Assembly (NCBI RefSeq): GCF_000753795.1 | Contig: NZ_JPEO01000018.1 | Coordinates: 1-64,000 of the forward strand | Direction: 5' to 3' | Origin: Shewanella mangrovi | GTDB lineage: Bacteria; Pseudomonadota; Gammaproteobacteria; Enterobacterales; Shewanellaceae | DNA: 64,000 nucleotides | Shown here: positions 36,333 through 46,410 of the stretch, piece by piece | How positions within the stretch are numbered: the stretch's first letter is position 1 | Layout: every line of letters starts with the position of its first letter | Notes under the pieces: generated by a model | Told to the model about the DNA's origin: nothing | Seen by the model: the letters and a program-made list of their open reading frames with translations, nothing else | Database searches by the model: none | Program-made: the position numbers and the translations under genes

Positions 36333-37424
36333 TTAAACGTTAAACAAAAAATGCATGACATCGCCGTCTTTGACGATATAAGTTTTACCTTCAACACGCA
36401 ACTTACCAGCTTCTTTGGCGCCGTTCTCGCCTTTGTACTGCACGAAATCATCATATGACATCACTTGCGCACGAATAAAGCCGCGTTCGAAGTCAGTATG
36501 GATTTTACCCGCCGCTTGTGGCGCTGTGGCACCGACAGATACGGTCCAAGCGCGCACTTCTTTTACACCCGCGGTGAAGTAAGTTTGCAGATTCAGCAAG
36601 TCATAACCTGCACGAATTACGCGATCCAGACCTGGCTCATCCAAACCGAGATCCGCCATGAACTCGTCACGCTCTTCGGCATCCATCTCTGCCAATTCAG
36701 ATTCAATGGCGGCACACACAGGCACTACAACTGCATTCTCTTCTGCCGCAATGGCGCGCACAGTGTCGAGGTGTGGATTGTTCTCAAAACCATCTTCCGA
36801 CACGTTAGCAATGTACATAGTGGGCTTGAGGGTCAAGAAGTTCAAGTAAGCAACTGCTTCCAACTCTTCTTTAGTTAAATCCAGTGTGCGCAGCATTTTG
36901 CCTTCGTCGAGTACTGGTTTCAGTTTTTCCAATACTTCCACTTCAAACTTGGCGTCTTTGTCGCCGCCTTTAGCGCGCTTTTGCTGACGCGTGATTGCAC
37001 GCTCACAGCTGTCCAAGTCAGCCAGCGCCAACTCAGTGTTGATCACTTCGATATCAGAAGCTGGGTTTACTTTGTTCGCCACGTGCACAATGTTGTCGTT
37101 TTCAAAGCAACGCACGACGTGACCGATAGCATCGGTTTCGCGGATGTTCGCCAGGAATTTGTTCCCCAGACCTTCACCTTTAGATGCGCCCGCGACCAAA
37201 CCGGCAATGTCCACAAACTCCATGGTGGTTGGCAGTACACGTTCTGGGTTCACAATCGCAGCTAACACATCTAGACGTGGATCGGGTACAGGAACCACAC
37301 CCGTGTTTGGTTCAATGGTACAGAAAGGAAAGTTGGCTGCTTCAATGCCCGCTTTAGTTAACGCGTTGAACAGAGTCGATTTACCGACGTTTGGCAAACC
37401 CACGATGCCGCATTTAAAACCCAT
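36333..37424 (-). CDS. ychF: Redox-regulated ATPase/GTPase YchF
   Basis: YchF (OLA1) is an Obg-family nucleotidase that binds ribosomes and prefers ATP. The 363-residue product has the P-loop [14 protein letters not shown], the switch segment PFCTIEPN, the DIAGLV motif of G3 and a C-terminal TGS domain ending [13 protein letters not shown]. It begins [16 protein letters not shown]. It lies 53 bases downstream of pth on the same strand, the conserved pth-ychF pair. Confidence 0.96.
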   Translation of the reverse strand: MGFKCGIVGLPNVGKSTLFNALTKAGIEAANFPFCTIEPNTGVVPVPDPRLDVLAAIVNPERVLPTTMEFVDIAGLVAGASKGEGLGNKFLANIRETDAIGHVVRCFENDNIVHVANKVNPASDIEVINTELALADLDSCERAITRQQKRAKGGDKDAKFEVEVLEKLKPVLDEGKMLRTLDLTKEELEAVAYLNFLTLKPTMYIANVSEDGFENNPHLDTVRAIAAEENAVVVPVCAAIESELAEMDAEERDEFMADLGLDEPGLDRVIRAGYDLLNLQTYFTAGVKEVRAWTVSVGATAPQAAGKIHTDFERGFIRAQVMSYDDFVQYKGENGAKEAGKLRVEGKTYIVKDGDVMHFLFNV

Positions 37425-37477
37425 GTTAATTACCCTTTATCAATCAAATACCGGTTGCTAACCAACCGGTCAAAAAA

Positions 37478-38065
37478 TTATTGTGCCTTGAACGCATGTA
37501 AGCGATTCATGGCCTTAGTTAAATCATCTGTCAGCAAAATATCGGTGGCGCGTACCGCTTCATCAATGGTCGCTTCAATCAGCTGTTGTTCCGATTGTGG
37601 CGCCTTTCCTAGTACGTAACCACTCACCTTGCTCTTATCACCGGGATGGCCGATACCTAAGCGCAAACGATAGAAATCTTTGCTATTGCCCATTTTGGCA
37701 ATGATATCTTTCAAACCATTGTGGCCGCCGTGGCCACCACCAAGTTTGAATTTAGCGACCCCAGGCGGCATATCCAATTCATCATGCGCCACCAACATCT
37801 GTTGTGGCTCAATTTTGAAGAAGTTGGCGAGCGCTGATACCGCCTTACCACTCAAATTCATAAAGGTAGTAGGCACTAACAAACGCACATCTCGTCCTTT
37901 GACGGTAAGACGTGCGGTTAAGCCAAAATATTTGCTGTCTGGCATCAGCGTAGCACCATAGTGACGTGCAAGCTGCTCAACATACCAAACTCCGGCATTG
38001 TGGCGCGTGTGTTCATATTCGGCGCCGGGATTTCCTAATCCGACAATCAGCTTAATATCTGTCAT
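37478..38065 (-). CDS. pth: Peptidyl-tRNA hydrolase
   Basis: Pth releases peptides from prematurely dropped peptidyl-tRNA. The 195-residue product has [19 protein letters not shown] with the catalytic histidine in TRHN, the FMNLSG segment and [13 protein letters not shown] start at ATG 38065 ([14 protein letters not shown]), which matches the family. An ATG at 38092 has a somewhat better upstream AGG, so a nine-residue extension is possible. Confidence 0.95.
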   Translation of the reverse strand: MTDIKLIVGLGNPGAEYEHTRHNAGVWYVEQLARHYGATLMPDSKYFGLTARLTVKGRDVRLLVPTTFMNLSGKAVSALANFFKIEPQQMLVAHDELDMPPGVAKFKLGGGHGGHNGLKDIIAKMGNSKDFYRLRLGIGHPGDKSKVSGYVLGKAPQSEQQLIEATIDEAVRATDILLTDDLTKAMNRLHAFKAQ

Positions 38066-38103
38066 GGAATTTGTATCATCACTGCTGGGCATCAAAACCT
38101 AAT

Positions 38104-38137
38104 AAAAAATGCCGCGAATTGAAAAACGCGGCATTTT
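38104..38137 (-). terminator. Rho-independent terminator after ubiF
   Basis: Stem AAAATGCCGCG/CGCGGCATTTT (11 bp) with a 10-base loop; read on the minus strand it ends in a T-run. It stops the ubiF transcript before pth, which therefore needs its own promoter in the 40 bases that follow or in the stem itself. Confidence 0.85.
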
Positions 38138-38178
38138 AACACTCTAATCAAAAGAACAACAAATCATCGCTGCGGCGA

Positions 38179-39366
38179 TTATGCCAGCCCCAGCGCATAT
38201 TTCAGCACTTTTTGTTTAACCGGATTATTAAAGTTAGCCAACTTTAAACCGACATTACGCGCCAGTTTTAACGGCAGCACATCATTACTAAAGCCAGCGT
38301 AGAACAGATCCATGCCGGTCATCATCAGTTGATTGTCGAACCAGCGCTTGTGCTGGTACTGCTGCAAAGTGGGTTTATCCCACCAGCGCTGCGCTGTTTT
38401 TTGCGCACTGGCGATAACGTCGATTAAGGCATCAACATCTTTAAAACCTAGGTTAACGCCCTGCCCAGCCAACGGATTAATGGTATGCGCTGCGTCACCG
38501 AGGATAACTAAGTTGTCCTTGTAATATTGTTTAGCGTGGCGTCGCGTTAACGGAAAGCTACCACTGTCGACCACCTCAAAATTTCTATCAAGCCGTGCTG
38601 GGAAGTGCTTATCAATGGCCTGCTTAAGTTGTTTATGATTCAGTTGTCTAAGATCGCTGATGGTTTGCGCATCGTCATACCAGACTAATGACGCATTTTT
38701 CCCAGGCAGAGGTAATAACGAGCGCGGACCGTTGGGCGTAAACTGCTGCCAGGTGACATCTTGTTGGTCACATTCGGTCGCAATATTGATCAGCATGCAG
38801 GATTGACGGTAATCCCAGCCGGTCACGCCAATACCAGCCCATTGACGCACCATAGAGTTCGCCCCGTCAGCGCCAACCAACAGATGGGCGTCAAGCACAC
38901 TGCCGTTATCTAAACTGATCTCAATGCCGTTGCAGGCTCGCACGAGCCGCGCCACACGCGCGGGACAATAGCAGTGCAAATTGTCGTATTGGGCAAATTG
39001 CTGCCACAATGCCAATTGCACCAAACGGTTTTCAACGATATGACCAAGGTGCGACATTTTCAGTTGTTCGGCGGCAAACTGGGTAATAAAGCCATCCATT
39101 TCCCACGTTTCTAGACCGCGATATGCCACACTACGCATCTGCCATAAAGCATCGAGAGCCCCTAATCGTGCCAGCAGGTTTTCTGATGCCACGCTAATTG
39201 CAGAGACGCGCACATCTATGGGTTGCTCAGCCGCATAAGGTTGTGGCTGATGCGATTCGACCACGGCGACTGACAAGCCTAACTGAGCTAAACCGATAGC
39301 CGCAGCAGCGCCGACCATGCCACCACCAATAATCACAATGTCGTGCTGAAAATGTTGTTTTGTCAC
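38179..39366 (-). CDS. ubiF: Ubiquinone biosynthesis FAD-dependent hydroxylase UbiF
   Basis: UbiF hydroxylates the ring of a demethoxy-ubiquinol intermediate. The 395-residue flavoprotein has the FAD motif IVIIGGGMVGAAAAIGLA, the DG motif LVGADGANSMVRQ and GDAAHTINPLAGQGVNLGF. Several stretches (LETWEMDGF, GMDLFYAGFSN, LKYALGL at the C terminus) fit UbiF better than UbiH or UbiI from memory. The start is GTG with AGGAAA upstream. In E. coli ubiF also neighbours miaB and this tRNA cluster. Confidence 0.88.
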   Translation of the reverse strand: MTKQHFQHDIVIIGGGMVGAAAAIGLAQLGLSVAVVESHQPQPYAAEQPIDVRVSAISVASENLLARLGALDALWQMRSVAYRGLETWEMDGFITQFAAEQLKMSHLGHIVENRLVQLALWQQFAQYDNLHCYCPARVARLVRACNGIEISLDNGSVLDAHLLVGADGANSMVRQWAGIGVTGWDYRQSCMLINIATECDQQDVTWQQFTPNGPRSLLPLPGKNASLVWYDDAQTISDLRQLNHKQLKQAIDKHFPARLDRNFEVVDSGSFPLTRRHAKQYYKDNLVILGDAAHTINPLAGQGVNLGFKDVDALIDVIASAQKTAQRWWDKPTLQQYQHKRWFDNQLMMTGMDLFYAGFSNDVLPLKLARNVGLKLANFNNPVKQKVLKYALGLA

Positions 39367-39573
39367 ACTAGATTTCCTGAAAAATTATCAAACGACTTCC
39401 CGTTGCGGCCACTGAGCAGCATCAGTCTGAGTAAACTTTATGAGACGTATTATCGATAAAAACTGCAATGTGATTCGCAACCTTTTAAACCATTCACCCA
39501 AGTGTCAGCGTCATATTGGTTGTACCTGATACGTGCATTACAGGGCTTCACACTCATGACAGAGGAGAACGCC

Positions 39574-39903
39574 ATGGCTACTCGAATTAAATCGTTTTAT
39601 GTTGCAGCTTTTGTGGGCGCTAGCGCCTTAATATCATCGTCACTTTGGGCAGCAACGCCAAAAGGTGAAATGGAAGTGATTACTGTAACCTACCAAGCAT
39701 CGCTGCATTATGCCGTAAATCAACATTTGACTGAAAGCATTAGTGGTTTTCATGCGGCGCGTCAGCAATTAATTGTCGACGACGCTCGCCTGCAGACACA
39801 GCAAATGGCCCAGAGCTTCCACGAAGATACCCTCCAGCCTATCGATATTGCCGCTAACCTTTCGCTGCCTACTCATCTCGATAATGACGATGTACATCAC
39901 TAG
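39574..39903 (+). CDS. Small exported hypothetical protein
   Basis: A 109-residue protein with a clear signal peptide (MATRIKSFYVAAFVGAS... cleaved after SSSLWA-A, about residue 25). The mature part is about 85 residues with no cysteine and a histidine/aspartate-rich end (HLDNDDVHH). I do not recognise the family. Start ATG 39574 is preceded by AGAGGAG at good spacing. It sits alone between divergent ubiF and miaB. It may be a periplasmic protein; histidines at the end could bind metal, but that is a guess. Confidence 0.7.
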   Translation: MATRIKSFYVAAFVGASALISSSLWAATPKGEMEVITVTYQASLHYAVNQHLTESISGFHAARQQLIVDDARLQTQQMAQSFHEDTLQPIDIAANLSLPTHLDNDDVHH

Positions 39904-40050
39904 CTTACTGCTACCCTTTCAATTACCGACAGCCCCCAGCTGCCGGTAATTTTTGACGGATTCGATACTGACTATTGGCATGCTGCCGCCTTCGCAGGTA
40001 AAATGGCGCGCTATTTTTCCTATGTGGTATGTGAGAGCGCGGCAAAACTG

Positions 40051-41475
40051 ATGAGTAAAAAACTCCATATTAAAACCTGGGGCTGTCAGATGAATGAGTA
40101 TGACTCAGCAAAGATGGCCGACCTGTTAAACGAATTTCAAGGCTACAGTCTGACAGACGAGGCGGAAGAAGCTGACGTTCTGTTGCTGAACACTTGCTCG
40201 ATTCGTGAAAAGGCGCAGGAGAAAGTGTTTCATCAGCTCGGGCGCTGGAAAAACCTCAAGGACAAAAATCCCGATCTGATCATTGGCGTGGGTGGTTGTG
40301 TCGCTTCGCAAGAAGGGAAAGCCATTAAAGAACGTGCCCAATGCGTTGATATCGTATTTGGCCCACAAACCCTGCACCGTTTGCCCGAGATGATCAATCA
40401 AGTGCAAAGCGGTGAAAAAGCTGTTATCGACGTGAGCTTCCCGGAAATCGAGAAGTTTGACCGTCTGCCTGAGCCGCGTGCTGAAGGCCCAACAGCATTT
40501 GTGTCTATCATGGAAGGCTGCAGTAAATACTGTTCATTCTGCGTAGTGCCATACACGCGCGGTGAAGAAGTCAGCCGTCCACTGGATGATGTGATTTTGG
40601 AAGTGGCGCAACTGGCAGAACAAGGTGTACGCGAAGTCAACCTGCTCGGCCAGAACGTGAACGCGTATCGCGGTGCTAAGCACGATGGCGAGATCTGTAG
40701 CTTTGCCGAATTGCTGCGTTTTATTGCGGCAATTGATGGTATCGACCGTCTGCGTTTTACCACCAGTCACCCGATTGAATTCACTCAAGACATCATTGAT
40801 GTCTATGAAGATACGCCGGAGTTGGTGAGCTTCCTGCACTTGCCAGTGCAATCTGGCTCAGACCGCATTCTGACGCAGATGAAGCGTAACCATATGGCGA
40901 TTGAATACAAATCGATTATTCGTCGTCTGCGTAAAGCACGCCCTGAGATTCAAATCAGCTCGGACTTCATTGTGGGTTTCCCTGGTGAAACAGCGCAAGA
41001 CTTTGAAGACACCATGAAGCTGATTGAAGAGATCAACTTCGACCATAGCTTCAGCTTTATCTACAGCGCACGCCCTGGCACGCCAGCGGCTGACTTACCA
41101 GATGATGTGGATTTGGAAGAGAAAAAGCAGCGTTTGGCACGTCTGCAAGACACCATTACTCACCAAGCAATGCGTTACAGCCGCCAAATGCTCGGCACAG
41201 TACAACGCATTTTGGTTGAAGGCCCATCGGTGAAAAACCCAATGGAGCTGCGCGGCCGTACTGAAAACAACCGCGTGGTGAACTTTGAAGGCCAACCACA
41301 CCATATTGGCAAGTTTGTCGATGTGGAGATTATGGACGTGTACACCAACTCATTGCGCGGCAAATTTGTGCGTGGTGAAGATGAGATGGATCTGCGTAAA
41401 AATCTACGGCCAGTCGATATCGTTGCCAAGCATCAAAAAGAAGATACGCTGGGTGTAGGCACCTACACGCCATAA
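40051..41475 (+). CDS. miaB: tRNA-2-methylthio-N6-dimethylallyladenosine synthase
   Basis: MiaB is a radical-SAM methylthiotransferase that makes ms2i6A37 in tRNAs reading codons that start with U. The 474-residue product has the N-terminal cluster-binding domain ([28 protein letters not shown]), the radical-SAM motif in [16 protein letters not shown], and a C-terminal TRAM domain. I start at ATG 40051 ([13 protein letters not shown]); the frame goes back to 40003 without family similarity. Confidence 0.96.
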   Translation: MSKKLHIKTWGCQMNEYDSAKMADLLNEFQGYSLTDEAEEADVLLLNTCSIREKAQEKVFHQLGRWKNLKDKNPDLIIGVGGCVASQEGKAIKERAQCVDIVFGPQTLHRLPEMINQVQSGEKAVIDVSFPEIEKFDRLPEPRAEGPTAFVSIMEGCSKYCSFCVVPYTRGEEVSRPLDDVILEVAQLAEQGVREVNLLGQNVNAYRGAKHDGEICSFAELLRFIAAIDGIDRLRFTTSHPIEFTQDIIDVYEDTPELVSFLHLPVQSGSDRILTQMKRNHMAIEYKSIIRRLRKARPEIQISSDFIVGFPGETAQDFEDTMKLIEEINFDHSFSFIYSARPGTPAADLPDDVDLEEKKQRLARLQDTITHQAMRYSRQMLGTVQRILVEGPSVKNPMELRGRTENNRVVNFEGQPHHIGKFVDVEIMDVYTNSLRGKFVRGEDEMDLRKNLRPVDIVAKHQKEDTLGVGTYTP

Positions 41476-41486
41476 GCAACTCAATA

Positions 41487-41517
41487 AAAGGCGGCGCAAG
41501 TCGCCTTTCAACTTTTT
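41487..41517 (+). terminator. Possible terminator after miaB
   Basis: Stem AAAGGCG/CGCCTTT (7 bp) with an 8-base loop, followed by TCAACTTTTT. The interrupted T-run makes it a moderate terminator. The ybeZ operon begins about 80 bases on. Confidence 0.55.
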
Positions 41518-41598
41518 GCGACACACTTTTTCATTAGCAATTCGCGCCGTAGGCTCGTAAACTGATTTTTTACCTTGTAGTAATTTTCGGAGTTATTT

Positions 41599-42657
41599 TT
41601 GTCCAACAAACTGACTGCAATGGACCTCTATTTGGAACCGGCAGACACTCGCCGCCTGGCATCTCTCTGTGGTCCTTTTGATGACAACATCAAACAACTC
41701 GAACGCCGTATCGGCGTCGAAATCAGCTATCGCAACAATCACTTCCGCATCGTAGGGCAAGCGCAGGGCTGCTTAACGGCCAGCAATCTGCTGAAAACCC
41801 TCTATGTTGAGACTGCGCCAGTCAAAGGCAGCACACCCGATCTTGAACCCGAGCAAGTGCATATTGCCATTCAAGAAGCGGTATCTATTGAAGCGGACGA
41901 TGAAAGCGATCAGCCCAAAGAACACTTTATTAAAACCCGTAAAGGGGTGATTAAGCCGCGCAATCCTAACCAAACGCTGTATGTGGCCAATATTGTCCGT
42001 CACGACATTACCTTCGGTATTGGCCCGGCCGGTACCGGTAAAACCTATCTGGCGGTTGCCGCCGCAGTCGATGCGCTGGAACGTCAGGAAGTGCGCCGTA
42101 TTCTGTTGACCCGCCCTGCGGTTGAAGCGGGTGAAAAGCTCGGCTTTTTGCCGGGTGACTTGAGCCAGAAAGTCGACCCGTATCTACGCCCGCTGTATGA
42201 CGCGCTGTTTGAAATGCTCGGTTTTGAGAAGGTTGAACGCCTAATCGAAAAAAGCGTGATTGAGATTGCGCCGCTGGCGTACATGCGCGGCCGGACGCTC
42301 AATGATGCCTTTATTATTTTGGATGAAAGCCAAAACACGACGGTGGAACAGATGAAGATGTTCCTCACCCGTATCGGTTTTAATTCCAAAGCAGTGATCA
42401 CCGGTGACATCACCCAGATCGACTTGCCCAAACACGTAAAATCGGGGCTGCGTCATAGCATTGAAGTGCTGGCCGATGTCGACGAAATTAGCTTTAACTT
42501 CTTCCAATCCAAGGATGTCGTGCGCCATCCGGTAGTGGCAAGAATTGTCGAAGCCTACGAAAAACACGATCAACTTGAACAAGCCGCAAAAGCTGCCCGC
42601 GAAAGAGCACGTGAACAGCAGCAATCGGCAATGGAAACCAGCCACCATGAGTCTTGA
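41599..42657 (+). CDS. ybeZ: PhoH family ATPase YbeZ
   Basis: A 352-residue PhoH-like P-loop ATPase, thought to work with YbeY in RNA metabolism. It has an N-terminal KH-like part and an ATPase domain with [16 protein letters not shown] (Walker A), the segment [15 protein letters not shown] and the Walker [10 protein letters not shown]. The start is TTG, with CGGAG about eight bases upstream. The last 11 bases overlap ybeY, so expression is coupled. Confidence 0.94.
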   Translation: MSNKLTAMDLYLEPADTRRLASLCGPFDDNIKQLERRIGVEISYRNNHFRIVGQAQGCLTASNLLKTLYVETAPVKGSTPDLEPEQVHIAIQEAVSIEADDESDQPKEHFIKTRKGVIKPRNPNQTLYVANIVRHDITFGIGPAGTGKTYLAVAAAVDALERQEVRRILLTRPAVEAGEKLGFLPGDLSQKVDPYLRPLYDALFEMLGFEKVERLIEKSVIEIAPLAYMRGRTLNDAFIILDESQNTTVEQMKMFLTRIGFNSKAVITGDITQIDLPKHVKSGLRHSIEVLADVDEISFNFFQSKDVVRHPVVARIVEAYEKHDQLEQAAKAARERAREQQQSAMETSHHES

Positions 42658-43108
42658 GCTCGATTTAGATTTACAAATTGCCACTGAGGCCGATAACCTA
42701 CCGCAACAAGCTGATTTCGAGCGCTGGGCCACACTCGCCATTGGCAACGCTATGCCGGTCGCTGAGATGACCATCCGTTTAGTTGATGAAGCGGAAAGCC
42801 AACAGCTCAACCATGAATATCGCGGCAAAGATAAGCCGACCAATGTGCTGTCGTTTCCGTTTGAAGCACCTCCCGGTATCGAGCTACCGCTGCTTGGCGA
42901 CTTAGTAATTTGTGTCCCGGTGGTTGAGCGTGAAGCCGCCGAACAGAACAAACCGTTGCAAGCACACTGGGCACATATGGTTGTGCATGGTTGCCTGCAT
43001 CTGCTAGGTTATGATCATATTGAAGATGACGAGGCTGAAGAAATGGAGTCAATTGAGACCCAACTTATTGAAAGCCTCGGTTTTACAGACCCCTACAAGG
43101 AGCAATAG
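42647..43108 (+). CDS. ybeY: Endoribonuclease YbeY
   Basis: YbeY is a zinc-dependent endoribonuclease needed for 16S rRNA 3' maturation and ribosome quality control. The 153-residue product carries the metal-binding motif [11 protein letters not shown] near the C terminus (H-x3-H-x5-H) and the family start [10 protein letters not shown]. Start ATG 42647 overlaps the end of ybeZ; a longer frame within ybeZ is an artefact of overlap. Confidence 0.95.
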   Translation: MSLELDLDLQIATEADNLPQQADFERWATLAIGNAMPVAEMTIRLVDEAESQQLNHEYRGKDKPTNVLSFPFEAPPGIELPLLGDLVICVPVVEREAAEQNKPLQAHWAHMVVHGCLHLLGYDHIEDDEAEEMESIETQLIESLGFTDPYKEQ

Positions 43109-43137
43109 TTGTCTGCTAGTCAGACACAGGAACCACT

Positions 43138-44016
43138 ATGAGTGACGACATCCCCCCGAGTACGAGCGCCCAAAAGAAGGGTTGGTTTGATTTAGTTAGC
43201 CAGCTGTTTCAGGGCGAACCCCAGAATCGTGAAGAACTGGTTGGGGTCATCCAAGACGCTGAACAGCGCGACCTCATTACCGAAGACACCAGCGAGATGA
43301 TCAAAGGTGTTCTGGAAGTCTCGGATTTACGCGTACGGGATATCATGATCCCACGTTCGCAAATTGTAGCCATTCAATATACAGATGGTGTGGATGAAAT
43401 CCTCAACACCGTCATCTCTTCTGCACATTCACGTTTTCCTGTCGTTAACGAAGACAAAGACCATATCGAAGGCATTTTGCTGGCCAAAGATCTGATCCCT
43501 TATGGCTTCAACAACGGCGACGAACCTTTCTCGCTTGAGCAAGTGATCCGCCCAGCGGTAGTCGTGCCGGAGAGTAAGCGCGTTGATGTGTTGCTAAAAG
43601 AGTTTCGCTCGCAACGTTATCACATGGCGATTGTGGTCGATGAATACGGCGGTGTATCGGGTCTGGTGACCATTGAAGACATTCTCGAAGAGATTGTGGG
43701 CGATATCGAAGATGAATTCGATCATGACTCAGAAAATGAGCCTGATATTCGAAAAGTCGGTGGCCGCGTATTTATGGTGAAGGCGCTTACCGCTATTGAT
43801 GATTTTAACGATCACTTCGGCTGTAATTTCAGTGATGAAGAGTTCGACACCGTCGGTGGTTTGGTGAGTCACGCCTTTGGGCGCTTACCGGAACGCAACG
43901 AAAAAATCACCATTGGCGGCTATGAATTCAAAGTGATCATCGCCGATACTCGCCGTCTGATCCAATTACGGGTTAAACTTCCCGATCAGGAAGAATCAGA
44001 AAGTAGTAATGAATAG
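43138..44016 (+). CDS. corC: CorC/HlyC family CBS-domain protein
   Basis: CorC (YbeX) is implicated in magnesium and cobalt efflux with CorA and in ribosome-linked functions of this operon. The 292-residue product has two CBS domains (motifs VRDIMIPRSQI and YHMAIVVDEYGGVSGLVTIEDILEEIVGDIEDE, split here only by length) and a C-terminal CorC_HlyC transporter-associated domain. No membrane helix is present. Its stop overlaps the lnt GTG start by one base. Confidence 0.94.
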   Translation: MSDDIPPSTSAQKKGWFDLVSQLFQGEPQNREELVGVIQDAEQRDLITEDTSEMIKGVLEVSDLRVRDIMIPRSQIVAIQYTDGVDEILNTVISSAHSRFPVVNEDKDHIEGILLAKDLIPYGFNNGDEPFSLEQVIRPAVVVPESKRVDVLLKEFRSQRYHMAIVVDEYGGVSGLVTIEDILEEIVGDIEDEFDHDSENEPDIRKVGGRVFMVKALTAIDDFNDHFGCNFSDEEFDTVGGLVSHAFGRLPERNEKITIGGYEFKVIIADTRRLIQLRVKLPDQEESESSNE

Positions 44017-45554
44017 TGCCGTCCCACTCCTTTTCTCGCGCTAAAACCGCGCTATGTTACGCGCTGATGTTTATCATCGGCGCGTTAACCGTCCTCTCCT
44101 TTGCTCCATACAATATTTGGCCCGTATTACCATTAGCCCTAGCCGCCGCCTTATGGTGTGGCGAGAAGCTGCCGCTGTCGACGACTAAGCTTTGGTGGTG
44201 GTTTGCGTTTGGTAGCTTCGCCACTGGCATCAGTTGGGTACATGTCAGCATGGTGCGTTACGGCGAGCTCCCAATCGTGGTCGCGGTACTGCTGATGGCG
44301 TTATTGAGCGGCTATCTAGCGCTGTTCCCAGCGTTAGCAGGCTGGTGTTACAGCAAACTAAAAAGTCCCAAAGCCTCATTGTGGAATCTGTGTTTATTAT
44401 TCCCAGCACTGTGGGTACTTGCGGAATGGGCACGAGGCTGGGTACTGACCGGTTTTCCTTGGTTGTGGCTCGGTTATAGTCAAACCGAAGGGCCTCTACG
44501 TCCTTTAGCGGCCGACATCGGGACTCTGGGAATCAGTTTTATTGTGATAAGTGTGGCTGGTGCAGTGACGCTCATTGCCTTAAAACGCTTTTTTACACTG
44601 CCGATTTGGCTGCTAATTTTAAGTGTTGGTCTATACGCCGCCCCACATTACAACCCGGTAAAACGCACCGGAAAAACCGTGAATGTGGCCTTAGTGCAGG
44701 GCAATATTCCTCAAAGCATGAAGTGGCATCCCGAAGCCTTGTGGCCAACCTTGCTGAAATATATGGATCTGACCCGACCACATTTTGCAGACACAGACTT
44801 AGTCATCTGGCCAGAAGCCGCCGTCCCCGCACTAGAGCAAGACACTCAAGAGTTTTTGGACAATGCTAATCGTGCGGCGAATCTCAATAATACGGCGATT
44901 GTCAGCGGCGTTATCAGTTACGAACATGGCGATTTCTATAACTCGCTCATCGTGTTGGGGAATGCGCGCCAACAGCAGCAAAGCGCTGGCGACTATCAGC
45001 TCAACGATAATAACCGCTATCGCAAACATCATCTGTTGCCGATTGGGGAGTTTGTTCCCTTCCAATCGCTGCTACGCCCGCTAGCGCCCTTTTTCAATCT
45101 GCCGATGTCATCGTTCAGCGAAGGCCAATATCATCAAGATAATCTGCACGCCGCAGGCTATACGCTTGCGCCAGCGATTTGCTATGAAATCGCCTTTCCT
45201 GAGCAGCTCAGGGAAAACGTCAATAACAACACCGACATGCTGTTAACTGTGTCAAACGACGCTTGGTTTGGAGAATCTAACGGCCCGCTACAGCATATGC
45301 AGATAGCGCAGATGCGCGCGGTTGAATTAGGTCGTCCGCTGTTACGCGGCACCAACAATGGCGCCACCGCAGTGGTCGATGAACACGGCAATATCACCGA
45401 TAAATTGCCGCAGTTTGAAGCGGGTGTACTGACGAGCAAAGTGGCGTTGGTAAAAGGTATGACGCTATTTAATCGTTTCGGCCAATGGCCGATATTGCTG
45501 CTTACAACTTTGCTGTTGTTATTGGCGCTGGTTCGTAAAAAGATGAAAATTTAA
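44016..45554 (+). CDS. lnt: Apolipoprotein N-acyltransferase
   Basis: Lnt adds the third acyl chain to the N-terminal cysteine of lipoproteins in the inner membrane. The 512-residue product has about six N-terminal hydrophobic segments and a periplasmic nitrilase-like domain with catalytic residues in LVIWPEAAVP (Glu), HHLLPIGEFVP (Lys/Glu region) and APAICYEIAFPE (Cys). A final membrane helix ends at KKMKI. The start is GTG. In E. coli leuS follows the corC-lnt cluster closely; here a five-gene operon and a prepilin intervene. Confidence 0.95.
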   Translation: MPSHSFSRAKTALCYALMFIIGALTVLSFAPYNIWPVLPLALAAALWCGEKLPLSTTKLWWWFAFGSFATGISWVHVSMVRYGELPIVVAVLLMALLSGYLALFPALAGWCYSKLKSPKASLWNLCLLFPALWVLAEWARGWVLTGFPWLWLGYSQTEGPLRPLAADIGTLGISFIVISVAGAVTLIALKRFFTLPIWLLILSVGLYAAPHYNPVKRTGKTVNVALVQGNIPQSMKWHPEALWPTLLKYMDLTRPHFADTDLVIWPEAAVPALEQDTQEFLDNANRAANLNNTAIVSGVISYEHGDFYNSLIVLGNARQQQQSAGDYQLNDNNRYRKHHLLPIGEFVPFQSLLRPLAPFFNLPMSSFSEGQYHQDNLHAAGYTLAPAICYEIAFPEQLRENVNNNTDMLLTVSNDAWFGESNGPLQHMQIAQMRAVELGRPLLRGTNNGATAVVDEHGNITDKLPQFEAGVLTSKVALVKGMTLFNRFGQWPILLLTTLLLLLALVRKKMKI

Positions 45555-45640
45555 CCCTATAAAAATCAGTAAATTAAATAAAACCTTTCACTAATATACT
45601 GACTCGTAAGCAATTCTTAAGCTTGGATTCCTAGCTTTAA

Positions 45641-45656
45641 TGTGAGATGTATCACA
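45641..45656 (+). promoter_or_regulatory. CRP binding site upstream of the T_hemolysin operon
   Basis: TGTGAGATGTATCACA is a perfect TGTGA-N6-TCACA consensus. It ends 13 bases before the ATG at 45670 and touches the ribosome binding site CGGAG (45658-45662). Such a promoter-proximal position suits repression, or a role near the transcription start; a possible -10 box TTTAAT (45636-45641) with -35 TTCTTA (45614-45619) would put the start point inside the site. Confidence 0.7.
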
Positions 45657-45669
45657 ACGGAGTTGCTTT

Positions 45670-46410
45670 ATGAGTCAGCGTTCAAGTAACTGCTATCCGT
45701 CAATATCGACTTCGTTCAGCCGTAACGAAGAGGTTGCCGAAAACGTATTATTTCACCTCAGCTTTCCGCAGCAGTCGCAGCGCAGCGCGGTTGAACAGTT
45801 TATTACCCAGCAATTCCAGTTGGTGCACCAAGCCAATATTCAAAGTTTTATGCCATTGCTGTTGTCTTTGCTATCGCCTCAGCACCGAATAATGGCAGCG
45901 TTTGGACTTCGTCCCGGTTCAGCCACGCCGCTATTTCTCGAACAGTATCTGCCGCAGCCAATTGAGCAGTTAGTGGCAACCCATTTTAAACAACCCGTAG
46001 ACAGACTCCGTTTAGTCGAAGTCGGCAATTTGGCGGTTAATCATAAGGCTTATGGCCCGAGTTTAATGGTGGCATTGGCGACACTATTACATAGCTGCCA
46101 GTTTGAATGGATGGTGTTTACCGCCACCAGTCAAGTACAACGACTGATGAGATTGCTGGGATTTGATCCAATTGCAATCTGCAGCGCCGATCCCAATCTA
46201 CTCGCCGAGCACAGTGATGACTGGGGTAACTATTATCTCAATCAACCACAGGTCATGGTGGGCAGTATCGGCAATGCCATTGAGGTCATTAACAACAGCG
46301 CACGCTTGCGCCGCTTACAGCAACCTTTGTTAGCGGATATTGCCAAAATCGTCCGTCGCGTCTCACCGCATTTGGCCTTGTCGTATCGAGGTGATCATGA
46401 CGCTGTTTGA
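45670..46410 (+). CDS. Thermostable hemolysin family protein (probable acyltransferase-like)
   Basis: A 246-residue protein of the T_hemolysin family (named from Vibrio delta-VPH). From memory this Pfam family belongs to the acetyltransferase (GNAT) clan, so 'hemolysin' is likely a poor label. The key segment is RLRLVEVGNLAVNHKAYGPSLMVALATLL, followed by FEWMVFTATSQVQRLMRLLGF, consistent with the central strands of a GNAT fold. There is no signal peptide or membrane helix. It is about 50 residues longer than I recall for Vibrio members. ATG 45670 has CGGAG seven bases upstream. First gene of a five-gene operon; the next gene starts inside its end. Confidence 0.82.
   Translation: MSQRSSNCYPSISTSFSRNEEVAENVLFHLSFPQQSQRSAVEQFITQQFQLVHQANIQSFMPLLLSLLSPQHRIMAAFGLRPGSATPLFLEQYLPQPIEQLVATHFKQPVDRLRLVEVGNLAVNHKAYGPSLMVALATLLHSCQFEWMVFTATSQVQRLMRLLGFDPIAICSADPNLLAEHSDDWGNYYLNQPQVMVGSIGNAIEVINNSARLRRLQQPLLADIAKIVRRVSPHLALSYRGDHDAV

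Noticed and set aside
45670..46410. Calling the first operon gene a toxin or hemolysin
   Set aside because: No signal peptide or membrane segment, and it is embedded in a metabolic operon; the family name is historical, so I treat activity as unknown.
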